A stretch of DNA of 64,000 bases. Source: Pseudopedobacter alpinus. GTDB taxonomy: Bacteria; Bacteroidota; Bacteroidia; Sphingobacteriales; Sphingobacteriaceae. Positions within the stretch are counted from its first letter, which is position 1. Each line of letters begins with the position of its first letter. Of the stretch, positions 25,879 to 35,487 are shown one piece after another. The translations under genes were made by a program, and so were the position numbers. The stretch lies in assembly GCF_042684645.1 (NCBI RefSeq), contig NZ_JBHULV010000008.1, positions 186,001 through 250,000 of the forward strand. The letters are read 5' to 3'. Below the pieces are notes generated by a model that was not told the origin of the DNA, did not search any database, and was given only the letters and a program-made list of their open reading frames with translations.

Positions 25879-25933
25879 CTTCGACTCCGCTCAGCCTGAC
25901 AAAAATAACATTTCGACTCCGCTCAATGTGACA
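25879..25933. repeat. Tandem TTCGACTCCGCTCA repeat
   Basis: Two units of about 23 bp starting TTCGACTCCGCTCA and ending TGACA (25879-25901 and 25911-25933) lie between nuoH and nuoI. They share 18 or more positions. Words of this kind recur between genes in many Bacteroidota genomes. Confidence 0.65.
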
Positions 25934-25957
25934 AAAGCAGAGAAGACTAAATAAAAG

Positions 25958-26488
25958 ATGATAATGGAATCATTAAGTGGTAGAAAAAAAGTATTAGAAC
26001 AAAAACCAATGAATTTTTGGGAGCGCATGTATTTGCCTGCAATATTTCAAGGGATGGGCATTACTTTTATGCACATGTTCAAAAAGAAAGAAACAACGCA
26101 TTACCCAGAAGAAGAAAGAGAATTTTCTGAAAACTGGAGAGGAATGCATTCTTTAAAAAGAGATGAACAAGGAAAAGAGCGTTGTACGGCCTGTGGTTTA
26201 TGTGCTTTATCTTGCCCTGCAGAAGCAATAACAATGATTTCTGCAGAACGTGAAAAAGGAGAAGAGCATTTGTATAGAGAAGAAAAATATGCGGCAGTTT
26301 ATGAAATCAACATGTTGCGTTGTATTTTTTGTGGATTGTGTGAAGAAGCTTGCCCTAAAGAAGCAATTTATTTAGATGGCCCAATTGTACCAGCAGATTA
26401 TTTACGTAAAGATTTTATTTACGGTAAAGATAAATTGGTAGAAATGCCTATTACAGAGTTGGAAGCTTTAAAAGGATCAACAGTTTAG
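25958..26488 (+). CDS. nuoI: NADH-quinone oxidoreductase subunit I
   Basis: A 176-residue ferredoxin-like subunit with two [4Fe-4S] motifs, CTACGLCALSCPAEAI and CIFCGLCEEACPKEAI, which carry clusters N6a and N6b to NuoB. The N-terminal amphipathic helix (MYLPAIFQGMGITFMHMF) binds the membrane arm. Confidence 0.97.
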   Translation: MIMESLSGRKKVLEQKPMNFWERMYLPAIFQGMGITFMHMFKKKETTHYPEEEREFSENWRGMHSLKRDEQGKERCTACGLCALSCPAEAITMISAEREKGEEHLYREEKYAAVYEINMLRCIFCGLCEEACPKEAIYLDGPIVPADYLRKDFIYGKDKLVEMPITELEALKGSTV

Positions 26489-26526
26489 TTTTCGATAATA
26501 TATAACATAATTTTAATCAAAAATTT

Positions 26527-26535
26527 TACCTTTGC
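26527..26535 (+). promoter_or_regulatory. Internal promoter before nuoJ
   Basis: TACCTTTGC fits the TAnnTTTGC -7 box 35 bp before the nuoJ ATG, suggesting separate transcription of the membrane-arm genes nuoJ-N. Confidence 0.55.
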
Positions 26536-26570
26536 CCCATCAAAAAAAGGTAATCGCAGATAACAAATAG

Positions 26571-27074
26571 ATGAGTTTATTTTATTTAGTCGCATTTCTG
26601 TCCATTCTATTCTCCCTTCTGGTAATTTTTACCAAGAATCCGGTTTATAGTGTACTGTATTTAATTGCAACATTTTTCACCTTTACTATCCATTACATTT
26701 TATTAAATGCTCAGTTTTTAGCAGTTGTAAATTTTATAGTTTACATGGGTGCAATTATGGTACTGTTTCTTTTTGTATTGATGTTAATGAACCTCAACAA
26801 AGAAGCAACGCCTTTTAAATCAAAATTGGCAATGATTATTGGGGTTATAGCTGGTGGTAGCTTATTGGTTACTTTAGTTGGTGCTCTCAAAGCAATGCAA
26901 ACATCGGCGGTAAGCCAGTTCCCAAATTCTGATATTGGTTTAGTAGAAAATTTAGGAAAAGTGCTTTTTAGCGAGTTCCTATTGCCTTTCGAATTATCAT
27001 CAATTCTTTTACTCACCGCCCTAGTGGGTGCAGTATTATTAGCTAAAAAAGACAAAAGAACTCATAATGGATAA
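26571..27074 (+). CDS. nuoJ: NADH-quinone oxidoreductase subunit J
   Basis: A 167-residue five-helix membrane subunit. The conserved helix LAVVNFIVYMGAIMVLFLFVLMLMN, containing the pi-bulge region, is at about residues 48-72. It overlaps nuoK by 8 bp. Confidence 0.95.
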   Translation: MSLFYLVAFLSILFSLLVIFTKNPVYSVLYLIATFFTFTIHYILLNAQFLAVVNFIVYMGAIMVLFLFVLMLMNLNKEATPFKSKLAMIIGVIAGGSLLVTLVGALKAMQTSAVSQFPNSDIGLVENLGKVLFSEFLLPFELSSILLLTALVGAVLLAKKDKRTHNG

Positions 27075-27396
27075 TATTTCAGCAACTATTCAAGTAGTTC
27101 CACTTAATCATTATATTTTATTAAGTGCAATTATTTTCACAATTGGAGTTATTGGAGTTTTGATAAGAAGAAACGCAATCATCATTTTTATGTCGGTTGA
27201 GTTGATGTTAAACGCAGTTAACTTATTATTGACAGCATTTTCTGCTTACAGCGGTGATGCATCTGGGCAAGTATTCGTATTCTTTATTATGGCTTTAGCC
27301 GCTGCCGAGGTGGCTGTTGGTTTAGCTATTATAGTAATGGTTTACAGAAATACCAGTTCTGTTGATATTAATGTATTGAATAGGTTAAAGTGGTAA
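27067..27396 (+). CDS. nuoK: NADH-quinone oxidoreductase subunit K
   Basis: A 109-residue three-helix subunit with the conserved SVELMLNAVNLLL segment, whose Glu takes part in the proton path, and AAAEVAVGLAI with the second conserved Glu. Confidence 0.96.
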   Translation: MDNISATIQVVPLNHYILLSAIIFTIGVIGVLIRRNAIIIFMSVELMLNAVNLLLTAFSAYSGDASGQVFVFFIMALAAAEVAVGLAIIVMVYRNTSSVDINVLNRLKW

Positions 27397-27412
27397 TTTT
27401 TTATAAGATTAA

Positions 27413-29314
27413 ATGATAGACTTAGTTTGGTTAATTCCGTTATTTCCCGCAGTAGGTTTCCTTATATGTGGTTTAGGAAGAAATGTTTTTCCTAAAGCAG
27501 TTATTGGAACCATAGCAAGTTTAGCCGTTGTGGCATCTTTTGCGGTAAGTTTGGGGATATTTTTTGAATTTGACGCAACAGAACCTGTTGTTATAACTCT
27601 TTTTGATTGGATTACAGTTGGTAAAATTAGTATTCCTTTTGCTTTTCAAATAGATCAATTGAGCATTTTAATGCTGCTGATAATTACAGGAATAGGTTCG
27701 CTCATACATATTTACTCAACTGGGTACATGAGTCACGATGCTGGTTTTGGGAAGTTTTTTGCTTACCTAAACTTGTTCGTGTTTTTTATGTTGCTATTAG
27801 TCTTGGGTTCAAACTATGTCATCATGTTTATTGGATGGGAAGGCGTAGGTTTGTGTTCTTATTTGCTAATAGGTTTCTGGTACACCAATGGCGCTTACGC
27901 TGATGCAGCTAAGAAAGCCTTTATTATGAATAGAATTGGTGATCTGGGTTTCTTAATTGGTGTTTTTATTATTATTAGTACTTTCGGAAGTGTTTCTTTT
28001 ACAGAAATTTTTCCACAAGCACAAGGAATGATTTCTGGTGATGCCACCCTAACTTTAATTACCATCTTGTTATTTGTAGGTGCAGCAGGTAAATCAGCAC
28101 AATTACCTTTGTTTACTTGGTTACCAGATGCAATGGCGGGTCCAACACCTGTTTCTGCATTAATACATGCTGCTACCATGGTAACAGCAGGTATTTATAT
28201 GATTGCAAGGTCCAACATCTTATTCAGCCTATCCCCAATTACCATGAGCATTATTGCAGTAGTTGGTTTAGCAACTGCAATTATTGCTGCAATAATTGCA
28301 TTAACACAAACAGATATTAAAAAAGTATTGGCTTATTCTACAGTATCTCAATTGGGATATATGTTTTTAGGTTTAGGAGTTGGTGCTTATACTGGGGCTT
28401 TCTTTCATGTTTTAACTCATGCTTTCTTTAAAGCTTTATTGTTTTTAGGTGCGGGTTCTGTAATTCATGCTATGAGTAATGAACAGGATATGCGTAACAT
28501 GGGTGGCTTAAAAAAGAAATTGCCAATCACTTTTTTCACCATGTTAATGGGAACCATTGCAATTTCTGGTTTACCACCATTTGCAGGTTTCTTTTCTAAG
28601 GATGAAATTTTAGCTCATGTTTTTGAGCATAATAAAATACTTTGGGCTATAGGTTTATTTGGTGCTTTGCTAACCGCCTTCTATATGTTTAGGATGATGT
28701 TTTTAACCTTTTGGGGTTCTTTTAGAGGAACTGAGGAACAGAAACATCATTTACACGAATCTCCAATTTCAATGACTTTCCCTTTAATTGTATTAGCTAT
28801 ACTTTCTGTGGTTGGTGGTTTCATTGGAGTGCCAGAGGCATTACACGGTGGACATTGGTTAGCTCATTATTTGGCCCCTGTTTTTGAAGGCTCAACTTCA
28901 CGTTTAGGTGAATTGTCTTTATCTCATTCAACAGAATATATATTAATGGGTATTTCAGTTGGGGGCGTTGTAGTAGCCATAATTTATGCATATATCAAAT
29001 ATGTTAGAGGTGCTCATGTTCCTGTTTCAGATAGCGAACCTCGTTCAGCTTTAGCTAAGATATCATACAACAAATTTTATTTTGATGAGTTTTACTCAGC
29101 CATTATTCAAAAACCTTTAGATGCACTTTCAGGATTTTTCTTTAAAGTGATTGATAAATCTGGAATAGATGGATTAGTAAATGGTTTAGGTAAAGGCTCG
29201 ATTGAAGCCAGTAAAGGATTGCGACTATTACAAACAGGAAATGTAGGTTTCTATATTTTTGCAATGGTAATTTGTATAGTTGCAGTTTTGTTATATAGTT
29301 TTATTAAATTTTAA
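27413..29314 (+). CDS. nuoL: NADH-quinone oxidoreductase subunit L
   Basis: A 633-residue antiporter-like subunit at the distal end of the membrane arm. Conserved elements: FIGWEGVGLCSYLLIGFW (Glu on helix 5), TWLPDAMAGPTPVSALIHAATMVTAG, KKVLAYSTVSQLGYMF and LTHAFFKALLFLGAGSVIH. The C-terminal lateral helix and last membrane helix are present. Confidence 0.97.
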   Translation: MIDLVWLIPLFPAVGFLICGLGRNVFPKAVIGTIASLAVVASFAVSLGIFFEFDATEPVVITLFDWITVGKISIPFAFQIDQLSILMLLIITGIGSLIHIYSTGYMSHDAGFGKFFAYLNLFVFFMLLLVLGSNYVIMFIGWEGVGLCSYLLIGFWYTNGAYADAAKKAFIMNRIGDLGFLIGVFIIISTFGSVSFTEIFPQAQGMISGDATLTLITILLFVGAAGKSAQLPLFTWLPDAMAGPTPVSALIHAATMVTAGIYMIARSNILFSLSPITMSIIAVVGLATAIIAAIIALTQTDIKKVLAYSTVSQLGYMFLGLGVGAYTGAFFHVLTHAFFKALLFLGAGSVIHAMSNEQDMRNMGGLKKKLPITFFTMLMGTIAISGLPPFAGFFSKDEILAHVFEHNKILWAIGLFGALLTAFYMFRMMFLTFWGSFRGTEEQKHHLHESPISMTFPLIVLAILSVVGGFIGVPEALHGGHWLAHYLAPVFEGSTSRLGELSLSHSTEYILMGISVGGVVVAIIYAYIKYVRGAHVPVSDSEPRSALAKISYNKFYFDEFYSAIIQKPLDALSGFFFKVIDKSGIDGLVNGLGKGSIEASKGLRLLQTGNVGFYIFAMVICIVAVLLYSFIKF

Positions 29315-29335
29315 GATTCCGAATTAAAGAAATAG

Positions 29336-30790
29336 ATGAATTTATTAATCTTATTGTTTTTTCCTTTAGTTGGCTCAATAGCTTGTTTATTGAACAAAAA
29401 TTATGCTAAGCAAACCGCATTAATTAGTGCACTTATAACTTTAGGTTTTGCTTTGGTAATGCTTAATCATTTTGAGGCTGATGCAACAAAACAGTTTGTT
29501 GTTGATTTTCCTTGGATTCCGCAATTAGGTATAAATTTTAAAGCAGGTATTGATGGTATAAGCATGATGATGGTTTTACTAACCACAGGCTTAGTTCCAT
29601 TAATTATATTATCAGGTTTTAACCGAGAATTTAAAAATCCCTCAGCATTATTTGCTTTAGTGTTGTTTATGCAATCAGGTTTATTAGTGGTGTTTACAGC
29701 CTTAGATGCATTTTTATTTTATGTAGGATGGGAAGCTGCTTTAATTCCAATATATTTTATTTGTGCCTTATGTGGCGGAGAAGATAGAATCAGAATTACG
29801 CTTAAGTTTTTCATTTATACGTTTGCAGGTTCTCTGTTTATGCTTTTAGGTATTATCTATCTGCATTTGCAAACTCCAAATAACAGTTACGATTTAGAGG
29901 CATTTTATGCGCTTAATTTAGATGCTGTTTCTCAAGGATGGTTGTTTTGGTGTTTCTTTATTGCATTTGCTATTAAGATGCCAATCTTTCCTTTCCATAC
30001 ATGGCAACCAGATACCTACACAGATTCTCCAACTATTGGGACAATGTTATTAGCAGGTATTATGCTAAAAATGGGTATATATGGAGTCATCAGATGGTTA
30101 ATCCCTGTAGTGCCTTTAGGTTTTATGGAGTGGAAACAATTAGCCATGGTTCTTTCTATCATTGGAATTGTGTATGCAGCAATTATCGCTTTTAAACAAA
30201 AGGATATTAAAAGATTAATTGCTTATTCTTCAATTAGCCACGTTGGTTTAATTGCAGCAGGTATTTTTGCTTGGAATGTAGAAGGCTTACAAGGCGCAAT
30301 GATACAGATGTTAAACCACGGAATAAACGTTATAGGTTTGTTTTTTGTGATGGATATCATCATCAACAGATTAAATACAAGAGAAATTGCAAGCATGGGT
30401 GGAATTGCTAAAGTTGCCCCAAAATTCTCAATAGCATTTTTAATTATCCTTTTAGGTACAGTTGGTTTACCGTTAACAAATGGTTTTGTTGGCGAGTTTT
30501 TACTGCTTAACGCTGTATATCAATATCAAATATGGGCTGGTGCAATTGCTGGTTTAACCATCATACTTGGCGCTGTGTATATGTTAAGAATGTATAAAGA
30601 TGTTATGCAAGGTCAGTTAAATGATTTAACATCATCTTTTAAGGATATTAAAGGTACAGAAATAGCTCTTTTAGCTATTGTTTGTACTTTAGTAATTGTG
30701 ATTGGAGTTTATCCTAAACCTATTCTTCATATTTCTGAAGCTGCGGTAAACGGATTAATCAGTCAAGTAAATAATAAATTAGCATTTTAA
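29336..30790 (+). CDS. nuoM: NADH-quinone oxidoreductase subunit M
   Basis: A 484-residue antiporter-like subunit. Visible are FYVGWEAALIPIYFIC (key Glu), FPFHTWQPDTYTDSPTIGTMLLAGIMLKMG and DIKRLIAYSSISHVGL. It pumps protons together with NuoL and NuoN. Confidence 0.97.
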   Translation: MNLLILLFFPLVGSIACLLNKNYAKQTALISALITLGFALVMLNHFEADATKQFVVDFPWIPQLGINFKAGIDGISMMMVLLTTGLVPLIILSGFNREFKNPSALFALVLFMQSGLLVVFTALDAFLFYVGWEAALIPIYFICALCGGEDRIRITLKFFIYTFAGSLFMLLGIIYLHLQTPNNSYDLEAFYALNLDAVSQGWLFWCFFIAFAIKMPIFPFHTWQPDTYTDSPTIGTMLLAGIMLKMGIYGVIRWLIPVVPLGFMEWKQLAMVLSIIGIVYAAIIAFKQKDIKRLIAYSSISHVGLIAAGIFAWNVEGLQGAMIQMLNHGINVIGLFFVMDIIINRLNTREIASMGGIAKVAPKFSIAFLIILLGTVGLPLTNGFVGEFLLLNAVYQYQIWAGAIAGLTIILGAVYMLRMYKDVMQGQLNDLTSSFKDIKGTEIALLAIVCTLVIVIGVYPKPILHISEAAVNGLISQVNNKLAF

Positions 30791-30798
30791 TTTTAAGA

Positions 30799-32184
30799 AT
30801 GAATTCTTTAATAGTTATATCAATTTTAGCTCTTATAGTCCTTTATTTAGGATTATTTAAAGCAAAAAATGCATTGTTACCGGTAAGTATCCTTGGTTTG
30901 TTAGGCGCTTTAGTTTTAGCTATTATGGAGTGGAATAGCGGTGCTGCCCCAATCTTTAGTGGAATGATGCTTTTTGATAATTTTGCTGTAGCGTTTTCTG
31001 CATTAACTATTATTTCTACTATTCTTATTCTATTATTATCAAAATCGTATTTTGAAAAAATTAGTGAAAACGTAGCCGAGTATTATACAATCATGCTATT
31101 TGCCCTTGTGGGAGTTGTTGTTATGGTTTCATACCATAATCTTTCTATGCTGTTTGTAGGTTTAGAAATCATGTCGGTAAGTTTATACATTTTAGCAGGT
31201 ATTAAAAAAAGAGATTTTGCCTCGAATGAAGCAGCTCTAAAATACTTTTTAATGGGTGCTTTTTCAACAGGTTTCTTGTTATTTGGTATCGCATTATTAT
31301 ACGGAGCTTCTAATTCTTTTGATTTAGGCGTAATTGCTCAATACGTTATTGATAGGCCAACCGCCGAGGGAATAGACCCAATGTTTTATGTGGGTATTGT
31401 TTTAGTAATGGTTGGCTTAAGTTTTAAAATTGGCGCTGCACCTTTTCATTTCTGGACACCAGATGTTTATGAAGGTTCGCCAACGTTAATTACAGCATTT
31501 ATGTCAACAGTTGTTAAAACTGCTGGTTTTGCTGCTTTCTTGCGTTTGTTTGCCACCTGTTTTGCTCCATTAGCAGATTTTTGGATGCCAACTTTATTAG
31601 TGATAACAATCTTAACATTGTTTATTGGAAATATTACTGCCCTTTATCAAAGCAATTTCAAAAGAATGTTGGCTTATTCAAGTATATCTCATGCGGGTTA
31701 CATGCTTTTTGCAATTGTAGCTTTAGGTAGTACTTCAATAAACTCAGTATTTGTTTATGCTGCTGCATATTCTGTAGCCTCAATAATTGCTTTTGCAGTG
31801 TTGATTTTAGTGAAAGAACAAACAGGGGGAGAAAACTTTGAAAACTTTAATGGTTTAGGAAAAAAGAACCCATTTTTAGCATTTGTATTAACAGTAGCAA
31901 TGCTTTCATTAGCTGGCATCCCTTTAACGGCAGGGTTTATTGGAAAGTTCTTTATGTTTTCAGCAGCTTTAGAGCAGTACCATACATGGTTAATAGTTAT
32001 GGCTATTATCAATGCTATTATCGGAATTTTCTATTACTTTAAAGTAATTGTAGCCATGTATTTTAAAGATGCAGAACGCAAAGAATTGGTTTCTTCTGGT
32101 TACTATAAATTGGTTATTGGTGCTTCTGTAATAGCTACAGTTATTTTAGGAGTTTATCCTTCATTAATCACAGATTTATTTTAA
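30799..32184 (+). CDS. nuoN: NADH-quinone oxidoreductase subunit N
   Basis: A 461-residue antiporter-like subunit and last gene of the nuo cluster. Seen are MLFVGLEIMSVSLYILAG (key Glu), GAAPFHFWTPDVYEGSPT and SNFKRMLAYSSISHAGYML. The next gene follows after 51 bp, so transcription may read on into the DedA gene. Confidence 0.97.
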   Translation: MNSLIVISILALIVLYLGLFKAKNALLPVSILGLLGALVLAIMEWNSGAAPIFSGMMLFDNFAVAFSALTIISTILILLLSKSYFEKISENVAEYYTIMLFALVGVVVMVSYHNLSMLFVGLEIMSVSLYILAGIKKRDFASNEAALKYFLMGAFSTGFLLFGIALLYGASNSFDLGVIAQYVIDRPTAEGIDPMFYVGIVLVMVGLSFKIGAAPFHFWTPDVYEGSPTLITAFMSTVVKTAGFAAFLRLFATCFAPLADFWMPTLLVITILTLFIGNITALYQSNFKRMLAYSSISHAGYMLFAIVALGSTSINSVFVYAAAYSVASIIAFAVLILVKEQTGGENFENFNGLGKKNPFLAFVLTVAMLSLAGIPLTAGFIGKFFMFSAALEQYHTWLIVMAIINAIIGIFYYFKVIVAMYFKDAERKELVSSGYYKLVIGASVIATVILGVYPSLITDLF

Positions 32185-32235
32185 AGTTTTTATGATTATA
32201 AAATTGCAATAATATTTGTAGTTTTATAAGGTAAA

Positions 32236-32898
32236 ATGCAAGAACTCTGGGATCAATTTACCAAGCTGCTAGATGCGCAGCAAATCATTCATAAAGGAGG
32301 ATTCTACCTTATTCTATTTGTGGTATTTGCAGAAACTGGATTATTTTTTGGTTTCTTTCTTCCCGGAGATTATCTTTTATTTTTAGCAGGAATGTTTGTT
32401 GCCACAGGAAGATTAGATGTTGGCATCATTACAATGGTAATTGGTTTGATATTTGTTGCTTCTGCAGGAAATTTTGTGGGTTATTGGTTTGGTTACAGAA
32501 CTGGGCCTATGCTATACAAGAGGAAAGATAGTTTTTTCTTTAAGCAAAAGTATTTGAAGGCAGCAGAAGCATATTATAGGAAACAAGGTGCTTTCGCATT
32601 AATAATGGGTAGATTTGTGCCAATAGTACGTACTTTTGCGCCTATAATTGCTGGAGTGGTAAAATTAGATTTTAAACGTTTTGCTTTTTATAATATAGTA
32701 GGAGCCATAATTTGGATTACATCGCTCACATTTCTTGGATATTTTTTAGGTAAGAAATTTGAATTAGAAATAGAAAAGTATTTAGGTTATATCATTTTAG
32801 GTTTTGTAATAATAACAACAATTCCATTAGTATTAGCCTTTTTTAAGAAAAACATCAACAAAATAAAACAGAATAATTTAGATAATAATGACGAATAA
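32236..32898 (+). CDS. DedA family membrane protein
   Basis: A 220-residue inner membrane protein of the DedA/SNARE-associated family, members of which flip undecaprenyl phosphate or phosphatidylethanolamine. Visible: the acidic ETGLFFGFFLPGDYLLFLAG near residues 31-50, GYWFGYRTG, and the Arg-rich GRFVPIVRTFAPIIAGV (about 132-148). Its end overlaps ppa by 11 bp, so the two are coupled. Confidence 0.9.
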   Translation: MQELWDQFTKLLDAQQIIHKGGFYLILFVVFAETGLFFGFFLPGDYLLFLAGMFVATGRLDVGIITMVIGLIFVASAGNFVGYWFGYRTGPMLYKRKDSFFFKQKYLKAAEAYYRKQGAFALIMGRFVPIVRTFAPIIAGVVKLDFKRFAFYNIVGAIIWITSLTFLGYFLGKKFELEIEKYLGYIILGFVIITTIPLVLAFFKKNINKIKQNNLDNNDE

Positions 32899-33436
32899 TC
32901 ACCCTTGGCACTCTGTTCCACCAGGAAAAAATTTACCAGAAAGCGTTACAGCAATCATAGAAATACCAAAAGGTTCTAAAGCAAAATATGAAATTGATAA
33001 AGAATCCGGCTTATTAATTTTAGATAGAATGCTATTTTCGTCTGTGATGTATCCAGCAAATTATGGTTTTATTCCGCAAACTTATTGCGATGACCATGAT
33101 CCTTTAGATATATTAGTGTTATGTTCTGCAGATGTTTATCCGATGACCATGATTGAAGCCAAAGTAATTGGCGTAATGCACATGGTTGATAATGGTGAAC
33201 AAGATGATAAAATTATTGCCGTAGCTAAAAATGATATGTCTGTAAATTATATTGAAGATTTATCTGAGTTACCTCCACATACTATGAAAGAAATAGTAAG
33301 GTTTTTTCAAGATTACAAAGCCTTAGAGCATAAAAATGTAACTATAGAAACACTACACGGTAAAGAGTATGCTTACAAAGTAATTCAAGACAGTATCGAT
33401 TTATATAACACAGAAATTAGAGTAAACTTAAAATAA
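32888..33436 (+). CDS. ppa: Inorganic pyrophosphatase (family I)
   Basis: A 182-residue soluble enzyme that hydrolyses pyrophosphate to phosphate and draws biosynthetic reactions forward. The substrate and metal motifs are KAKYEIDKESG (about 31-41), YGFIPQTYCDDHDPLDILVL with the DxDPLD signature (about 59-78) and the later DDKIIAV. Length is normal for bacterial family I. It overlaps the DedA gene and lies 3 bp before the CorC-type gene. Confidence 0.95.
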   Translation: MTNNHPWHSVPPGKNLPESVTAIIEIPKGSKAKYEIDKESGLLILDRMLFSSVMYPANYGFIPQTYCDDHDPLDILVLCSADVYPMTMIEAKVIGVMHMVDNGEQDDKIIAVAKNDMSVNYIEDLSELPPHTMKEIVRFFQDYKALEHKNVTIETLHGKEYAYKVIQDSIDLYNTEIRVNLK

Positions 33437-33439
33437 ATA

Positions 33440-34780
33440 ATGGACCCCCATCTCGAAATTAGTGGCTTTCACATATTCTTAACCATATTTTTGGTTTTAT
33501 TAAATGGCTTTTTTGTAGCTGCAGAGTTTGCTATTGTAAAAGTTAGAGGCTCACAAATTGAAATTAAAGCTAAAACCGGCAGTAGAGTTGCGGGTATGGC
33601 TAAGCACATGACTAGCCATTTAGATGGTTATTTGGCAGCTACACAATTAGGAATAACTTTAGCCTCTTTAGGTTTGGGTTGGGTAGGTGAAGGTGTAATG
33701 TCTGGTTTAATGAGCAACATGTTCAACTTCTTAAATCTTCCAATTTCAGATAGTTTAGCTACTACTTTAGGTCACGTTTTCGCTTTTTCCATTATTACTG
33801 TTTTACATATTGTTTTTGGCGAATTGGCTCCAAAAACTTTAGCTATTCAGCGTCCGGTAGGTACAACAATGGCAATTGCTTTGCCTCTACAAGTATTTTA
33901 TGTTGTGTTTAAACCATTTATTTATGTTTTAAATGGTTTTGCAAACCTAATATTAAAACTTTTTGGTATCAGTTCTGCAAACGCTCACGATTCATTACAT
34001 TCTTCGGAAGAGTTACAGTATTTGTTAGATCAAGGAAAAGAATCTGGTGCGCTAGACAAAGCAGAACATGAATTAATTAAAAACGTTTTCGATTTTAATG
34101 AACGTGTTGTAAAAAATATTATGGTTCCAAGAACCAAAATTTCTGCTATAGAACTTGCTGCTACACAAGAAGAATTACTAGACACTATTATTTCTGAGGG
34201 TTATTCCAGAATACCAGTTTACGATGAAACAATTGATAAAGTTGTAGGTATAGTGCATGCCAAAGATATTTTATCACTTATTGTAAAACACGGAAAATTT
34301 AATTTACAAGATATTTTAAGAAAACCATTATTTGTACCTGAGTCTAAAAAAATTAATGACTTAATGGCCGAGCTGAAACTTAAACGTATTCAAATTGCAA
34401 TAGTTTTAGATGAGTTTGGTGGCACAGCAGGAATGGTAACGTTAGAAGATATTGTAGAAGAATTGGTTGGCGATATACAAGATGAGTATGATGAAGAAAA
34501 ACCTTTGGTAGAAAAAGTTTCTGATAACGAGTTTATTGTAACAGCATCAGCTTCGGTTTACGATGCTAATGAATTTTTGCCTCATGACTTACCTGAAGAT
34601 GAAGATTACGATACTGTGGCAGGTTTGTTAAGTGAGATTTTCGGGAAAATACCTGAAGTTGGCGAAACCAAAGAATTTAACGGTTACACTTTTACCATTC
34701 TTAAAAAAATTGATCAAAATATAGAATCAGTAAAACTTCAATTGTTTTTAGAGAAGGATGAACAAATAGATATTCACTAA
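33440..34780 (+). CDS. CNNM/CBS/CorC-domain membrane protein (HlyC/CorC family)
   Basis: A 446-residue protein with an N-terminal DUF21/CNNM membrane domain of four helices (residues 1-190; GFFVAAEFAIVKVRGSQIE, HIVFGELAPKTLAIQ), a pair of CBS domains (about 215-335; VPRTKISAI, GYSRIPVYDETIDKVVGIVHAKDIL, LDEFGGTAGMVTLEDIVEELVGDI) and a C-terminal CorC_HlyC domain. The family exports or regulates divalent cations such as magnesium; some Bacteroidota members (GldE) support gliding, but nothing here proves that role. Confidence 0.88.
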   Translation: MDPHLEISGFHIFLTIFLVLLNGFFVAAEFAIVKVRGSQIEIKAKTGSRVAGMAKHMTSHLDGYLAATQLGITLASLGLGWVGEGVMSGLMSNMFNFLNLPISDSLATTLGHVFAFSIITVLHIVFGELAPKTLAIQRPVGTTMAIALPLQVFYVVFKPFIYVLNGFANLILKLFGISSANAHDSLHSSEELQYLLDQGKESGALDKAEHELIKNVFDFNERVVKNIMVPRTKISAIELAATQEELLDTIISEGYSRIPVYDETIDKVVGIVHAKDILSLIVKHGKFNLQDILRKPLFVPESKKINDLMAELKLKRIQIAIVLDEFGGTAGMVTLEDIVEELVGDIQDEYDEEKPLVEKVSDNEFIVTASASVYDANEFLPHDLPEDEDYDTVAGLLSEIFGKIPEVGETKEFNGYTFTILKKIDQNIESVKLQLFLEKDEQIDIH

Positions 34781-34782
34781 TA

Positions 34783-35487
34783 ATGCATTTGTTTTACACC
34801 CCAGATATTGCATCTACAATTTACCAATTAGATGAAGAGGAGAGTAAGCACTGCATTAGAGTTTTACGTTTAAAACTAAACGATAAAGTAAATTTAATTG
34901 ACGGCAAGGGTGGTTTTTACCTTGCCGAAATTATACAAGATCATCCTAAAAAAACCATTTTGGAGGTTTTAGAAGCACAAAAAGATTTTTCAAAAAGAAA
35001 CCATCATTTACATATAGCTGTTGCACCAACTAAAAATATTGATAGGTTTGAGTGGTTTTTAGAAAAAGCAACTGAAATTGGAATTGATGAGATAACACCA
35101 ATCATCTGTGAAAGATCTGAGCGTAAAGAAATTAAGCATGATCGATCTAATAAAATATTAACCGCTGCTATTAAACAATCTTTAAAAGCATTCCATCCAG
35201 TTTTAAATCCCCAAATTTCTTTTAAAGAATTTATTGCCAAGGCTAAAACCGATGTAAAGTTTATAGCCCATTGTGAGGAAGGGCATAAAGGATTTATGAA
35301 AGATAATTTTAAACCAAACTTAAATTATTTAGTTTTAATTGGTCCCGAAGGAGATTTTTCTATACAAGAAATAGAATATGCTTTGCAAAATGGATTTGTT
35401 CCCATAACTTTAGGCGAAAGCCGATTACGCACAGAAACGGCTGCACTACAAGCATGCTTCGAAATCAATTATTTAAACAGGCCATAA
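34783..35487 (+). CDS. rsmE: 16S rRNA m3U1498 methyltransferase
   Basis: A 234-residue SPOUT-class methyltransferase. The N-terminal PUA-like part reads ESKHCIRVLRLKLNDKVNLIDGKGG; the knotted AdoMet-binding end is YLVLIGPEGDFSIQEIEYA and LGESRLRTETAALQA. Length is usual. Its last 34 bases overlap the start assigned to the DUF4159 gene. Confidence 0.95.
   Translation: MHLFYTPDIASTIYQLDEEESKHCIRVLRLKLNDKVNLIDGKGGFYLAEIIQDHPKKTILEVLEAQKDFSKRNHHLHIAVAPTKNIDRFEWFLEKATEIGIDEITPIICERSERKEIKHDRSNKILTAAIKQSLKAFHPVLNPQISFKEFIAKAKTDVKFIAHCEEGHKGFMKDNFKPNLNYLVLIGPEGDFSIQEIEYALQNGFVPITLGESRLRTETAALQACFEINYLNRP

Noticed and set aside
32888..32898. Start of ppa inside the DedA gene as an annotation error
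   Set aside because: The 11-bp overlap is normal for coupled genes, and the N-terminus MTNNHPWHSV fits this family.
33440..34780. Calling the CorC-type gene gldE
   Set aside because: None of the usual gldE neighbours (gldD, ssb, mutY) is present, so the gliding role is not supported.
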